A stretch of 64,000 bases of DNA, taken from contig BSQZ01000078.1 of assembly GCA_033239005.1 (NCBI GenBank), positions 1,217,542 to 1,281,541 on the forward strand. The letters are read 5' to 3'. The notes beneath the pieces are model-generated. The model saw nothing but the letters and a program-made list of their open reading frames with translations, ran no database searches and was not told the DNA's origin. This DNA comes from Lamellibrachia satsuma. Lineage: Eukaryota > Annelida > Polychaeta > Sabellida > Siboglinidae. Within the stretch, counting starts at the first letter, position 1. The number at the start of each line of letters is the position of its first letter. A program made the translations under genes and the position numbers. This document shows positions 25,201-39,927 of the stretch, in pieces.

Positions 25201-28200
25201 GAAGTGCGACTAAGGTGAGTGCTAAATTCAACTAAAAACTAATTCAACTGTAAATTCAGCTACAAAATCTGCTTATGATTCAGAAATAAGAATACCAATT
25301 TGCTCAGATTTATATATACGGTGTATGCTTGTTGCCATGGCAACGTGTAACAACAAGAAGAGGTGTGTTTTAGAATCGAGCCAGCGAAGTGCCGAAGTTG
25401 AAGGGCGACAAAGACCTTAAGCCAGTGTCGATGCGGGTGAAGGACGCAGCCGAACAACTCTTGACCGCTATCATGGACAGTGTGGTCAGTGACCAAACTG
25501 TTTTTTGCAAAACGTTCTTTAAATTTGTTATGGCAAGAAAAATACCCTGAAAATGCACAGATTTCCATAATTTCCACCTAGCAAATTGTAAGTGTCTGAA
25601 GGAAGTACTAGATCGTGAATCTTGCATATTGTCTCAAGGTAAATGTGTCTCGTCTAAATTTGACCAGTTGAACAGTTCAGTCTACTTGCCGGGTACTAGA
25701 CGGTATATAGGAGTAATCTGGCTGGGAACTAGTTATCTTGGACCTGCATTGGACCCAACATTTCTATAAACGTTTCCTTTAAATTCCTTTATTTTTGTTA
25801 AAAAAAATTAATATACATTTAAACTCCTTTATTTTTTTCAAGGATAATGGAGAAAAGTTTCAACACAATAATACCAATGGCCATTGATATTGATGAAGTT
25901 ATACTATCAAAATACTTGTTTGAATCTGGACAATGAATTTCTACAATACCAGCAATTGGTCTCATAAGCTGAATAATATATGCCACTTTAAAACAGTGAC
26001 CCATAATTTACAGAATTGGGCCACAACAGAGAGATAAAATAAACAGTTGTACAATATTACTATAGTCCATGTTACTGTATATGTGGAGTGTACCCGTCTG
26101 TTTCCAGGGTTCCTTTCCCCCTCCCTGCGGCCCAGAATCCCTCTGTTCCCTGCTGGATGAGGAAGCACTGCTGCATCACTGTGGTGACACGGATGATGAC
26201 ACAGAGACAGGTGACACGTCACCACATCTGTCACTGCGATACTTTGTCCTCGATGACACGATACTGGTGGGATTGCTGGAGCAATCTCTCACCATTGGCC
26301 AAGGTACGCTTGCAGTGTCACTCATTTTGTGGGTCTTAATGTCAACATGTTGTTGTCATCGGTCGGGTTTTGTCATTGTCCATCATTTGTGTGGGTAACT
26401 TGCAAAAGTGTGAATAGTCTTATGCAATTTTTTGCTGAATTTCAAATGGGCCTAGTCAAAAATAATTTAATTGTTTGTCCAATGATTTCACCAAAAATAA
26501 ATAACAAATGTGTAGAAACAAGCTAGCATGGCGCAGTGGATACCAGGTAGTTTAAATTGTTCATGAAATGAATCTGAAACGAGATGGCCGAAAACAAAAT
26601 AATTGAAGATGGACCTTTATGGTTGAACCATGTGGTCAGCCCTGATTATTTATTATTTGACATGCCCCCCAAGTGGTTTCATGAGTATAATTGACGTCAT
26701 AGAACTGTCATCTGTTTCGCCAGACTCCCTGCCGACTGTGACAGCATTGATACGAGGACCATTTGGTCGCTACGCCTGGAACATGCAGTTACGCCACCTG
26801 CCAAGGGAACGCAGAGTTAGTATTGAGTTTCTTATCTCTGCAAACATGGAAATGTCCCGTGCTCTGTAATCAGTCAGATATGATCCGATAGAAATCTTGT
26901 TGAATTTCCCTGTATCATAGATTTGGAATCTGCTTGTCTCGGTCATGAACACAATTTGTTGGAGTATTACTGGGAAGGGTTGTTGTCACTGCTAAATGAT
27001 GTTTTATGCCACCACTTATTTTATGGCAGTCTTGTTGACGTGGTTTTTACACTCAAGAAGATTTGACAAGATTGCCATCCAAAGCAAGCAAGTGGACAAG
27101 TGGCAACAAATGTTTAATCTATTATCAGATATCTGTGCTTTTCTCTTCGAATATTTCGACAGAATCTATCAGCCTTCATCAGCCTTCATCGGCAGACTCA
27201 TGTTGCTTGTCTTTGAAATAATTGCAAGTAAAACGTGTGTGTGGAGGGCTTGTACAGTCACACCTGTCTTAAGTGGCTGCTTAAGGGATTGTCAAAAAAT
27301 GGTGTTTTAATGCAGGTAATTTAACATGTGAAACTCTTGTGAAAGGTGGAGTTGACTGTGGTCGGTATTGATGATATTAGGTGGTCCCTTAACGCAGGTG
27401 GTCGTTTGAGCAGGTTTGACTGTACATAGGTTCTGTTGGAGTATGTGTAAGTAAAGTGTGTTGGACTGTGTGTAAGTGAGGTGTGTTGGAGTAAGCCGTG
27501 TTTTCTGCTGCAGTCGGCCTCGAGTGCAGCCTTAGTGCAGCCAAATCGACCCGAGCCTGTGGATGACGTCGGAATTCACTACAACATCAGACACAGATAC
27601 TTTCCGGAGACTGTTAACACCATTCCTTCATTCTGTGTGTACGTATACAGCACCCTCATCCGTGCAACTACTTGCATATGTATCCAATACTGCCCACATT
27701 CAGGCATGTAGATAGTCGTATGCCCATAACCATGTGCTTCCACATCAATATGGCAAACAAATATAGTTAAACTCCAATCAGCCCCCAGAAATTTAACGAT
27801 CCATCCCTAATCGGACTGGCAACCATCATGGTATGCAAGCATGAATCAGACAGCTGATGGGGCCTTCCTGGTGCCATCTACACTCGCTGCAAAGGACACA
27901 ATGTTAACTTGGCTATTTTGCTTGCCAGCAAAGGGCCAGTAGTTAGAAGTGTGATGGACACAGTCCAGCAGATCACCTTCTCAACCCAGAGGTTGCGTGT
28001 CGTTCAGGCTGAGCTTGAGGTAGACAAGAATGCACATGCTGGTATGAGCAACAGAATTAATCTGCAATCATTCTGTGAGATAAGATAATCTGGTCAGGCA
28101 AATGCCCTGTATACGCTTAAGCCTAGATTTCCTGCTGTAATCACTGCCTTGGAATATTCGAAAGAAGATGGGGACAGCAAAGCCAGGCTCTACTTGTTGT

Positions 28201-31200
28201 CCATTAAAAATGTTGGCTTTATCATAACACTGAACATGTCCTCCAAAGTTGGTTCCTCTGACCACATTCCTAAAGTCCAAACAGTGTAACATCTGCCAAA
28301 GAGGCAACAATTGCCCAGCTGCAGCAGGAGATGGCCAACCCAGAAGTATGGAATGCATTCTTTGACAGTGCTGTAGAGCTAGCGAGAAGATTTTAGATTG
28401 AGGCGAGCAGGCCGCACAATCCTGGTAGATTAAGGCACCGTCTGTGAGAACGTACGCGCTGCTATAACTGACATGCACAGACAAAGATAATGTATCTGCC
28501 ATTCAAGGATCACTTGCTACAGGAAATGGACACGTCTATTAGTAGCACAGCATCAGTACATGGCCCAATACCTCACACCACGACAGTGGATGAATCTGAC
28601 ACTAGATTGTCCAGTTGTACGAGGTGACATGCCAGGTGATCTGCGTCAGCTACAAAATGGAAGGCAAGATGGGCCAATGCCACTGAGAGACTCAACACAC
28701 TCGATGACACGATAGAGTAAATCAATCCTGTCCAGCACCCTAACATGTCTAACAACAGTCGTGATGTATGTCTCAACTGCCACAGCAGAGCAGTCATTTA
28801 ATGCCACGGTGACAACTGAGCGCCTGTCGGGGTTGGCCCTTACATATGTCCACAAGGACGAGACGTTGGATGCAGGATGCATCATCCACCAGTTCAGTCG
28901 TTTAGCACTAACATTCCGCCCAAATGAAGAGAGATTTAACAAGATTTGCCATCCAAGCCAAAGGCCATTGGCTTATCGAGAGTCCAACAATGTTCATCTA
29001 CTTATAACCCGCCCTCCTGAGATATGTGTCAACCTTATTTAAACATATTCACGCTGCTAGCAGTTACACAATCTGTAGACAATTTGTTCCATTCATTTAT
29101 TGTCCTCTGTGAGAACGAGTGCTTCCTGATGTCCAATCTACATTGATCCTTTACTAATTTTACCTCATGTCCTCTAGTTCTGCTATCCTTCTTGAGTGAG
29201 AAAAACATATTTCTATCAATATTTTCATACCCATTCAATATCTTAAAAACTTCAATCTGATCTCCTCTTAACCTCCTTGTCTCTAGAGTTGTTAAACCAC
29301 ATTCTTTCAGGCGTTCTTCATAACAGAGGGTAGTTACATACTACTTCTGTAGATATGATAGACTTATAAAAACTTATTTCTGAAGCATTATCATTGCCCA
29401 CATATTTCTTCTTGGCTTATGATTAAGTGGCTGTTATTATTGTGGAGGAGTTTGCATTTGTATATATTCATTATAATTATCACGATTCATTCGTAGTACA
29501 TATGGTCATCATAGTACATATGGTCATCATACTACAATTGTTCCAATAATTTTTAAAAGTATTGCAGTACATGTTCATACACTGCAATAATGTTTCATTA
29601 GCTCTTAAAAATTAATTGTGCTATTACATGGTAAACGGGTCATTGAAGCATATAGACAATCTTAATGCACCACAAAATCTTACCACATTAAGACTAATCT
29701 TTGTTATACATATGTAATATACTGAAGGTCCACACCCAGCAGGGACTGGTGTCAAGTAGGAGGGTCATGTTTTTCTCTATGTCTGGTGGGGCATTCTTTT
29801 TTAAGTTATATTTTTCAAAACGCAGTTTGCGTTAAAGAAGTGGACACCCAGACCCCCCTCTTAGATGTATGCTTCCACATGATTTTATGACTCGCTATGC
29901 TCCTGGCATTGTAAAATTTTTTGCAAGCTGTAAATTTGATTTCAATGGCATGTTTGCTATATTAGCACAGGAATCAATCAATCCAAGTTATATGTCTTTC
30001 TTAACATTTCACCTCTGAGTAAATTAATTATGTATCACAAGATAGCAAAATTGGTTGAAATTAAAGTAACATTTACCAGTCTTAAATGATGCAACTTTAC
30101 TACTTCAATAGCAGTAATTGTTTAATGATACATTTTATTGTTACAGCAGAGTTTACTTACTGATTCTGTTTGCTGTGCCAGAGACAAGAGTGTGCCCCCG
30201 CTGGAGAAGACCCTCCTTGACCATTCCGACGAGCTGACCAAGCTGCAGTCCTTCATCACTGACCAGGTCCAGTTTGAGGAGCGAGTGTCCGAGCGCGTGC
30301 TTGAGCAACACGCCACTGCCCCATTCCCCAACCCCGATACAGAGTGCCACCCACCCAGGTTAGAATTGTCTTACAGATCCTATCTACCCTGCAACATTCT
30401 GCCTCCATCCCTCTCCCCATTCCTACATCTCAGATTTTCACACCCTCTCTATTTCTGTATATCTCTTCATTTTCAACAAATTCGTTCCCCTACTAACTCC
30501 CGCTCAGTCATCTCCCTGTAATTCTACATACTCTCCCCATTCTCATCCCATTATATTCCATGTTTTTAGGATACATAATGTGGTTGCGATTTGCTTGGCT
30601 GACTATCGGCAGTCTCTGTGAACTAGGCGAGAAATGGTGGCGCCACATCACAGATAATCGAGGCTACATCACAGATCTCAAAATAACAACTTATTTGACT
30701 GGTTTATTAGGAGGGACCTTCGCTATGTGGACCAATAAAATTGTTCGATGCTTGGGAATGTTCTGAGCTCGCCACACAAGGAGCGAATCATGACAAAAAG
30801 AAAAATGACAGACTTCTTTAAAGACAAAAAACCAGCCACACATGATATCGAAGAAGAGAAATCAAGCGACAGTGTCATAGAAGCGCCGGCGCTTGCAAAG
30901 AAGGCGAAATTTGAGCATTCGTTCCAAGAGAAGTGGAAAGCCAAATGGGCCTAGCTTGCGAAGACTGACGATGGGATGAAATGCCAGATATGCTGCAAAT
31001 TCGTCGACAAAGACAACACTTTCACAAGTGGATGTAAAAACTACGATACAAGCACTATCGAACGACAAGATCACCAAGAAGCTATCCAGGCACAGGCCAT
31101 GCAGAAAGGTTTCATTCAGGCAAGTTTAATTTTATGTAATTTACATTATATACAAAAATAATATAAATACTTCGTCTTCGGCTCTTCTAATCTAGGCTTT

Positions 31201-34200
31201 CAATCGTTTTATATAATTTAGCTGGTGTTCACATTAGCATAATAGTATTATCTTCCAAAGTAGGTATGTGACATATAGTTTTTCTTTTTCTAGGCAGCCA
31301 ATGAAGCAGTGCGGAGGAGTGCAGCAGAAGAGAAGAGGGAGCGACAGCAGCAATGAGAACTATGTCTATGAGAACTACGTCTATGAGAACTACGTCTATG
31401 AGAACTACGTCTATGAGAACTACGTCTATGAGAGCTACGTCTATGAGAGCTACGTCTATGAGAGCTACGTCTATGAGAACTGCGTCTATTAGAACTGCGT
31501 CTATTAGAACTGCGTCTATGAGAACTGCGTCTATGAGAACTGCGTCTATGAGAGCTGCGTCTATGAGAGCTGCGTCTATGAGAGCTGCGTCTATGAGAGC
31601 TGCGTCTATGAGAGCTGCGTCTATGAGAGCTGCGTCTATGAGAGCTGCGTCTATGAGAGCTGCGTCTATGAGAGCTGCGTCTATGAGAGCTGCGTCTATG
31701 AGAGCTGCGTCTATGAGAACTGCGTCTATGAGAACTGCGTCTATGAGAACTGCGTCTATGAGAGCTGCGTCTATGAGAGCTGCGTCTATGAGAGCTGCGT
31801 CTATGAGAACTGCGTCTATGAGAACTGCGTCTGTTAGAACTGCGTCTATGAGAACTTTGTCTATGAGAACTGCGTCTATGAGAACTGCGTCTATGAGAAC
31901 TTTGTCTATGAGAACTGTGTCTATGAGAACTATCCCAGCCTCATCAATCTGCAGAGGTTGCAAGGATGTCATGCACTGGAGAAAATGTCTATTGCAAAAA
32001 ATGACGCCTACAACAGCAGGAATTCTGGGGATGAATTTCAGGGGTGCATCACCGACACTATTAACAGTGATGTTATAAAGCAGCTCAAAGATGCAGAGAT
32101 GTTCTCTGTACTGGTAGATGAGACTGCTGACATTTCTGTGTCAAAACAAATGATCATGTATGCAAGGGTTATGGACACGGAATTCACAGTACTTTCTTCT
32201 TGGCCATAATCACAGTCACAAATGTGAAATCAGATGCCCAGGTGTTGTATGGCCATATCGAACAGTATCTGATCGGACAAGGCCCGGATATCACTAGGGT
32301 CTATAGATTTGGAAGTGATGGGGCAGCATTTATGGTAGGGCAGTACAGTGGAGTGGCCACTAGGCTGAAGAATGAAAGTTACATACACTGTATGGCACAT
32401 TGTCTCAACCTCAGCGCATCTCAAGCATCCAAAAATGCGCTATACCTCAGAGTTTGAAGAGACAGTGAGTCACCTCTTCTATTGTTACGAGGGTTCAAAG
32501 TCTGGAAACAGACAATGTAAACTGACTGAAATCCAGAAGATACTCAATGACCCTCAGGTTAAGGTGAAAGAATGCCACAAGATTAGATGGGCAGCCTTCT
32601 ACGAGACCATACATGCAGCGTACAAGGCATGGTCTTCCCTTGTACTGTACTTCACCAGACACAAGGACAAGACATCCCAGTCCATGCTAAAGAAGTTGAC
32701 AAACTTTGTTTCTCTTCACCATACACATGATGATGGATATGCTGCCATCTGTAGCTCAGATGTCCATGATCTTGCAAAAGCGAGATGTAGACGTTGCAGC
32801 AATAAATCCAGCACTCACAGGATTGAAAGATGGTCAGATCTGTCAAGAAGAGGAAAACCCATTATCAGACGGAACTAGCTGCGAAACTGGTAAAAACTAA
32901 AGATGATGCTGGTGCTGCCAAGGATGTAAATTTCAAAGGACAGAGTCTTTAATGGGCAAAGATGCAAAGAAGTTGTCACAGGAAGTTGACGAAATAAGAC
33001 AACAGTTCTGTCACAATGTGGTGAGGAACATTGTGGATAAGTTCCCCAAGGAGACTGTAGATGTAGCCATGGCGTTTCACATCCTTGGGATGCATACCTT
33101 GTCATTTCTCTCCAAGGAGCAGACGGCAGCCTATGGCAGCCAGGAACTTTAGGGTTAATATTACCTTACATGAAGGGCCTTTTTTAACAGTTTCAAGTGG
33201 CCCACATTTTTTTTCATTGGCCTATTTTTAGAAGGAGAAACATCACTGTATTCTCTGCTGTCTGTCCTCTCTTTGTCTGTCTTTCTTTCCCTCCCCATTC
33301 CCCTCTGTCCCCTTTCTTCCATTCTCTCCCCATCCCTCTCTGTTTCCTGTCTCTGGTCCATGGTGTCAGCATCTGTGTATCACCTACCTGCAGTTGCAGT
33401 CTCATTATCACACACAGTTTCACTTAACAACACAGGTGTTTTAATGAATGTGTGTTGTCACTTCAACTCAAATCACTTAACAACACAGGTGTTCTAATGA
33501 ATGTGTGTTGTCACTTCAACTCAATCACTTAATAACACAGGTGTTCTAATGAATGTATGTTGTCACTTCAACTCAAATCACTTAACAAAGCAGGTGTTCT
33601 AATGAATGTGTGTTGTCACTTCAACTCAAATCACTGAATAACACAGGTGTTCTAATGAATGTATGTTGTCACTTCAACTCAAATCACTTAACAACACAGG
33701 TGTTCTAATGAATGTGTGTTGTCACTTCAACTCAAATCACTGAATAACACAGGTGTTCTAATGAATGTATGTTGTCACTTCAACTCAATCACTTAACAAC
33801 AGAGGTGTTCTAATGAATGTGTGTTGTCACTTCAACTTAAATCACTTAACAAAGCAGGTGTTCTAATGAATGTGTGTTGTCACTTCAACTCAAATCACTT
33901 AACAACACATGTGTTCTAATGAATGTGTGTTGTCACTTCAATTCAAATCACTTAATAACACAGGTGTTCTAATGAATGTGTGTTGTCACTTCAACTCAAA
34001 TCACTTAACAACACAGGTGTTCTAATGAATGTGTGTTGTCACTTCAACTCAAATCACTTAACAACACAGGTGTTCTAATGAATGTGTGTTGTCACTTCAA
34101 CTCAATCACTTAATAACACAGGTGTTCTAATGAATGTGTGTTGTCACTTCAACTCAAATCACTTAACAACACAGGTGTTCTAAAGAATGTGTGTTGTCAC

Positions 34201-37200
34201 TTCAACTCAAATCACTTAACAACACAGGTGTTCTAATGAATGTATGTTGTCACTTCAACTCAATCACTTAATAACACAGGTGTTCTAATGAATGTATGTT
34301 GTCACTTCAACTCAAATCACTTAACAAAGCAGGTGTTCTAATGAATGTGTGTTGTCACTTCAACTCAAATCACTGAATAACACAGGTGTTCTAATGAATG
34401 TATGTTGTCACTTCAACTCAAATCACTTAACAACACAGGTGTTCTAATGAATGTGTGTTGTCACTTCAACTCAAATCACTGAATAACACAGGTGTTCTAA
34501 TGAATGTGTGTTGTCACTTCAACTCAATCACTTAACAACAGAGGTGTTCTAATGAATGTGTGTTGTCACTTCAACTCAAATCACGTAACAACACAGGTGT
34601 TCTAATGAATGTGTGTTGTCACTTCAACTCAATCACTTAACAACAGAGGTGTTCTAATGAATGTGTGTTGTCACTTCAACTCAAATCACTTAACAACACA
34701 GGTGTTCTAATGAATGTGTGTCGTCACTTCAACTCAAATCACTGAATAACACAGGTGTTCTAATGAATGTATGTTGTCACTTCAACTCAATCACTTAACA
34801 ACAGAGGTGTTCTAATGAATGTGTGTTGTCACTTCAACTTAAATCACTTAACAACACTGGTGTTCTAATGAATGTGTGTTGTCACTTCAACTCAAATCAC
34901 TTAACAACACAGGTGTTCTAATGAATGTGTGTTGTCACTTCAATTCAAATCACTTAATAACACAGGTGTTCTAATGAATGTGTGTTGTCACTTCAACTCA
35001 AATCACTTAACAACACAGGTGTTCTAATGAATGTGTGTTGTCACTTCAACTCAAATCACTTAACAACACAGGTGTTCTAATGAATGTGTGTTGTCACTTC
35101 AACTCAATCACTTAATAACACAGGTGTTCTAATGAATGTGTGTTGTCACTTCAACTCAAATCACTTAACAACACAGGTGTTCTAATGAATGTGTGTTGTC
35201 ACTTCAACTCAAATCACTTAACAACACAGGTGTTCTAATGAATGTATGTTGTCACTTCAACTCAATCACTTAATAACACAGGTGTTCTAATGAATGTATG
35301 TTGTCACTTCAACTCAAATCACTTAACAAAGCAGGTGTTCTAATGAATGTGTGTTGTCACTTCAACTCAAATCACTGAATAACACAGGTGTTCTAATGAA
35401 TGTATGTTGTCACTTCAACTCAAATCACTTAACAACACAGGTGTTCTAATGAATGTGTGTTGTCACTTCAACTCAAATCACTGAATAACACAGGTGTTCT
35501 AATGAATGTGTGTTGTCACTTCAACTCAATCACTTAACAACAGAGGTGTTCTAATGAATGTGTGTTGTCACTTCAACTCAAATCACGTAACAACACAGGT
35601 GTTCTAATGAATGTGTGTTTTCACTTCAACTCAAATCACTTAACAACACAGGTGTTCTAATGAATGTGTGTTGTCACTTCAACTCAAATCACTTAACAAC
35701 ACAGGTGTTCTAATGAATGTGTGTTGTCACTTCAACTCAAATCGCTTAACAAAGCAGGTGTTCTAATGAATGTGTGTTGTCACTTCAACTCAAATCACTT
35801 ATCAAAGCAGGTGTTCTAATGAATGTGTGTTGTCACTTCAACTCAATCACTTAACAACACAGGTGTTCTAATGAATGTGTGTTGTCACAACTCAAATCAC
35901 TTAACAAAGCAGGTGTTCTAATGAATGTGTGTTGTCACTTCAACTCAAATCACTTAACAACACAGGTGTTCTAATGAATGTGTGTTGTCACTTCAACTCA
36001 ATCACTTAACAACACAGGTGTTCTAATGAATGTGTGTTGTCACTTCAACTCAAATCACTTAACAAAGCATGTGTTCTAATGAATGTGTGTTGTCACTTCA
36101 ACTCAAATCACTTAACAACACAGGTGTTCTAATGAATGTGTGTTGTCACTTCAACTCAAATCACTTAACAACACAGGTGTTCTAATGAATGTGTGTTGTC
36201 ACTTCAACTCAAATCACTTAACAACACAGGTGTTCTAATGAATGTGTGTTGTCACTTCAACTCAGATCACTTAACAACACAGGTGTTCTAATGAATGTGT
36301 GTTGTCACTTCAACTCAAATCACTTAACAACACAGGTGTTCTAATGAATGTGTGTTGTCACCTCAACTCAAATCACTTAACAACACAGGTGTTCTAATGA
36401 ATGTGTGTTGTCACTTCAACTCAAATCACTTAACAACACAGGTGTTCTAATGAATATATGTTGTCACTTCAACTCAAATCACCTAATAACACAGGTGTTC
36501 TAATGAATGTATGTTGTCACTTCAACTCAATCACTTTATTAACACCTTCCGATGGAAATGACTCGACAACGAAGGGTATGTCTTTCACACATTTTTTACT
36601 GTCCACAATGATGATGTCTGACCCGAGGCGTTCACTGTTGCAGCGTGTGCCTGGACTTCCAGACTGCCAGACTCTACCTGTCTCACTTCAACTGGCTCTC
36701 ACTAGAGGCACTCAAGGTAACCGTGATGTCCGGCCACTGTTTTAGACAGCACTGAAAACACATTCATTCTCACAGCAAAAGTTTCTTTTCTCAAGTTGTT
36801 TCATGTTTGTCTGTTCGAGTAACCACGAGAGCAGGGACATGAATGTGACCTTGTCATCTTGACTACTTTGATCAGACATGCACTCACCATTCCACTTAGC
36901 TGTAGTTGCTCAGTCAGTATTGGGTGCCTCCCGTCACGGCAGACACGGGAGACCCGTGTGTCACAAACTCAAATATATAACATACCTGAGATGCAAGAAC
37001 AAGGCCACTGGACCAGTCTAGTGATCACGTACTGCAATGATATTCAGAAAACAGGGTTTTGATTAAAATAAATGGACATGTCGACCGAAAATATTTATAA
37101 AAGTATTTTCTCTTTCATGTAAGGAAGATATGAGAACTAGAGGACACAAAGTAAGGTTAATGAAGCATCAGTGTAGATTGGATATCAGAAAGTAGTCATT

Positions 37201-39880
37201 TTCAAAAATGACGATAAATTAATGGAACAAATTATCTACTGATTGTGTAAATGGATATTAAGCATACATGCCCTAATTAACATACACCCCTTTTTTAATT
37301 AGCACTATCCATAATTGTAATTTGACAAGTGTGGAACAACTGAAGTGTCGCCATCTGCAGTTAAAAAGTTGGCACCACTTTTCAGTTGTTCTACACTAGT
37401 CACCAAATGACACCACTAGTGTCAAAATAATTGTTTAGAGAAACTGATTTTGGTGTACACTTATAAGAACAGATTCTTTGATGTTTTTCCATGGTCCAAT
37501 TTTGTTTTAAGCACACATAATGCTTATTAAATTGACTACCATATATCTGATCATGGCAGAATACACTTCGATGACTCATTTATCGTTGGACTCTCGATAA
37601 GCCAATGGCTTCCTCGTCCATTTGCCGTCTGTTTTTTGCTTTGGATGGCAGTCTTGTTAAATCTTTCCAGGAGGTTCCCAATAGCAGTGTGCTGCCGCCC
37701 CTACTCATGCTGCAGACAGAGCGGACAGACTTCCTCTGTGACCTGCAGCAACTCGACTCGGTGGCCAGTCGCACCAGCGAGACAGTGCACATCTTCTACG
37801 TCAAGTCTGGACAGAAGTTGCCTCTTGAAATACTCAACAATGTGGTCAGTACAATATGAAAACTTCTATTGCACTAAAATCTTCGGGAACCCAAACTGAG
37901 AGGCGTATCTAAAACAAAGGGTTAAGCATTCTCAAATCAGTGTAGATTTTAAAGCTTAACATGATTATCTCTCGAGAAACTTGTTTGATGTTTGTTGCAA
38001 ACATTTCAATTTTCTCGATTATCAGGTATCAAATTCCAAGAAACCCATCGTGACCTTTTGTCAAAGCTCAATAGGCCGCGCTCGCAGTGTCTAGACATGT
38101 TGTTCATCTAAATGCACACATAATTTAGTTGTGCGTCGTTGTTGCCCAACCAACTGGATCACAAATCTACAAACTCACAAAGCAGATGTTGTTATTGAGA
38201 TTTTTGTTTGCCTCAGATGAGCAGGAAGAGTGTCCACCCAAAGTTCCTGGCCTTCGTCAAGTCTCTGGGCTGGCCAGTGGACGTGAGGAAACACGCCGGG
38301 TGGACAGGACACGTGTCCACCAGCGGCAGGATCCAGCCAACCCAGGGCGATGGTGGGTCACTGAGGAGTTTGTCTTATGGGTTCATTTCATCCAGGATGA
38401 GTATGGAATCCTTCTGTACGATATCGCAAAATGAAAAGATTGTAGTATATTTTGTATGAGGTTGTGTTGGGCAATCATTGCAACTAAGTCATGTAATTAC
38501 TAGCCACAAATGGTTTAAACTACAGTTGCCATGGTAATGATAAAACAACAGGCAAGTCAGTCGTTCAATTAACATTGAATGTGTTATCAAATATAGTTTG
38601 AATGGTCAATCTCAAAGTCAAGGTGTATTCTTATAATTGTGGATAGATGAGGTCATGTATAAGCAAAATGTAGCATGACTGCATGCATGTAATGGTATGA
38701 TAATTGTATGTAGTTGTAGGTTTTTGTAGTAGTTGTAGTAAATTGTAGACAACAATTTGTCTAATGTTAACTAAATTATGCCTGGAATGTTCTGCCTTAT
38801 TCACCAAGGTTGTGGATAATTTAAGTAACTATGTGGTATCTAATTTGTTTCTACATCATGATTTCTTGGTTTATAGATGACAGTGTCATTTGAAGTAGTT
38901 CTGAGCAGTGGACACCTCTCTTATTTGGACAGTTTATGGGGCAACAAATAAATAATTTTAATGCAGAATGCTGACATATTGTGTTGTAGATGAGGTGTAT
39001 CCAGCGGACACAGGGGGCAGTCTGTATGACGGAAGACAGCAGGTGTTGTATTACGCCGACGTCACGAGTGAGATTGCGTTTGTCGTGCCATCCCTTTATA
39101 ACAACGAGACAACGAGTAGGCGAGCCAGCGCCGAAACAACTGCTACCATGGGTGAGTCCTACTTCACCTAGCAGGGTGTGGGTCAGTGAAGATTATTCGT
39201 GAAATTTTAAACCTATCTAGTATCCACTACAACATGCTAGCTCGTTTGCGAAAACACGTTAGTTTTGATGAAATCATGGGACAAACAATTAAATTATTTT
39301 TGAACGAATCCGATCAAAATTCGACAAAAACAGGACAAAAGTGATCTGACTCTATATACATAAGGCTTTTCACAATTTCGCAAATTACCCTACATATTTG
39401 AACATTGACAAACCTGACCTATGATGGGTTAAATGAATAGAGGGAGTTTTAAGCCCGTGTGTCCACGCAGGTGGCATCGAGAGAGAGGACCGCCCGCCAG
39501 TGATGGGGAGACTGAGCGAGAACCAGCCTCTGAAGCACAAGAGTCTCTCCCTCGACTTCGAGAAGCCGCCGCCTGAACGCATCACTAGAGAGGGCAGCAC
39601 GACGCAGGGACGTCGGTTCTGCCGACTGTCAGCCAGTGCAGGATGGTCCGAGACAAAGATCTTGGTGGTGTGGCTGGAGAAATACGAGGATCACGAGACA
39701 TTCCCTACAAGTGAGGATCTTCTCAAATGTTCATACACAGACATGTTGATGTTTTAGTTGAAATCCATAATTTTTTATTGAAAATTTTGTATTAATCTGT
39801 ATAACATTTTCTGTTGTTTAATCGGGCTGTAACATTCCAGTTTCAATCAGGTGTCGCTGTCTATCAGTCTGAGACGTGTG

Positions 39881-39927
<47 letters not shown>

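Noticed and set aside
26996..27310. 104-codon plus-strand frame in RALGAPB intron 17
   Set aside because: Contains a LINE-tail relic and no domain; the RALGAPB frame skips it with good splice sites.
28068..28502. Minus-strand 144-codon frame
   Set aside because: Antisense shadow of the hAT transposase relic on the plus strand.
31229..31972. Minus-strand 247-codon frame with ALIDA repeats
   Set aside because: Complement of the 15-bp minisatellite in the hAT gene; no start context, domain or relation to a known protein.
33421..36534. Regular array that might be taken for a CRISPR locus
   Set aside because: Units are contiguous with no unique spacers, and the host is a eukaryote; it is a minisatellite.
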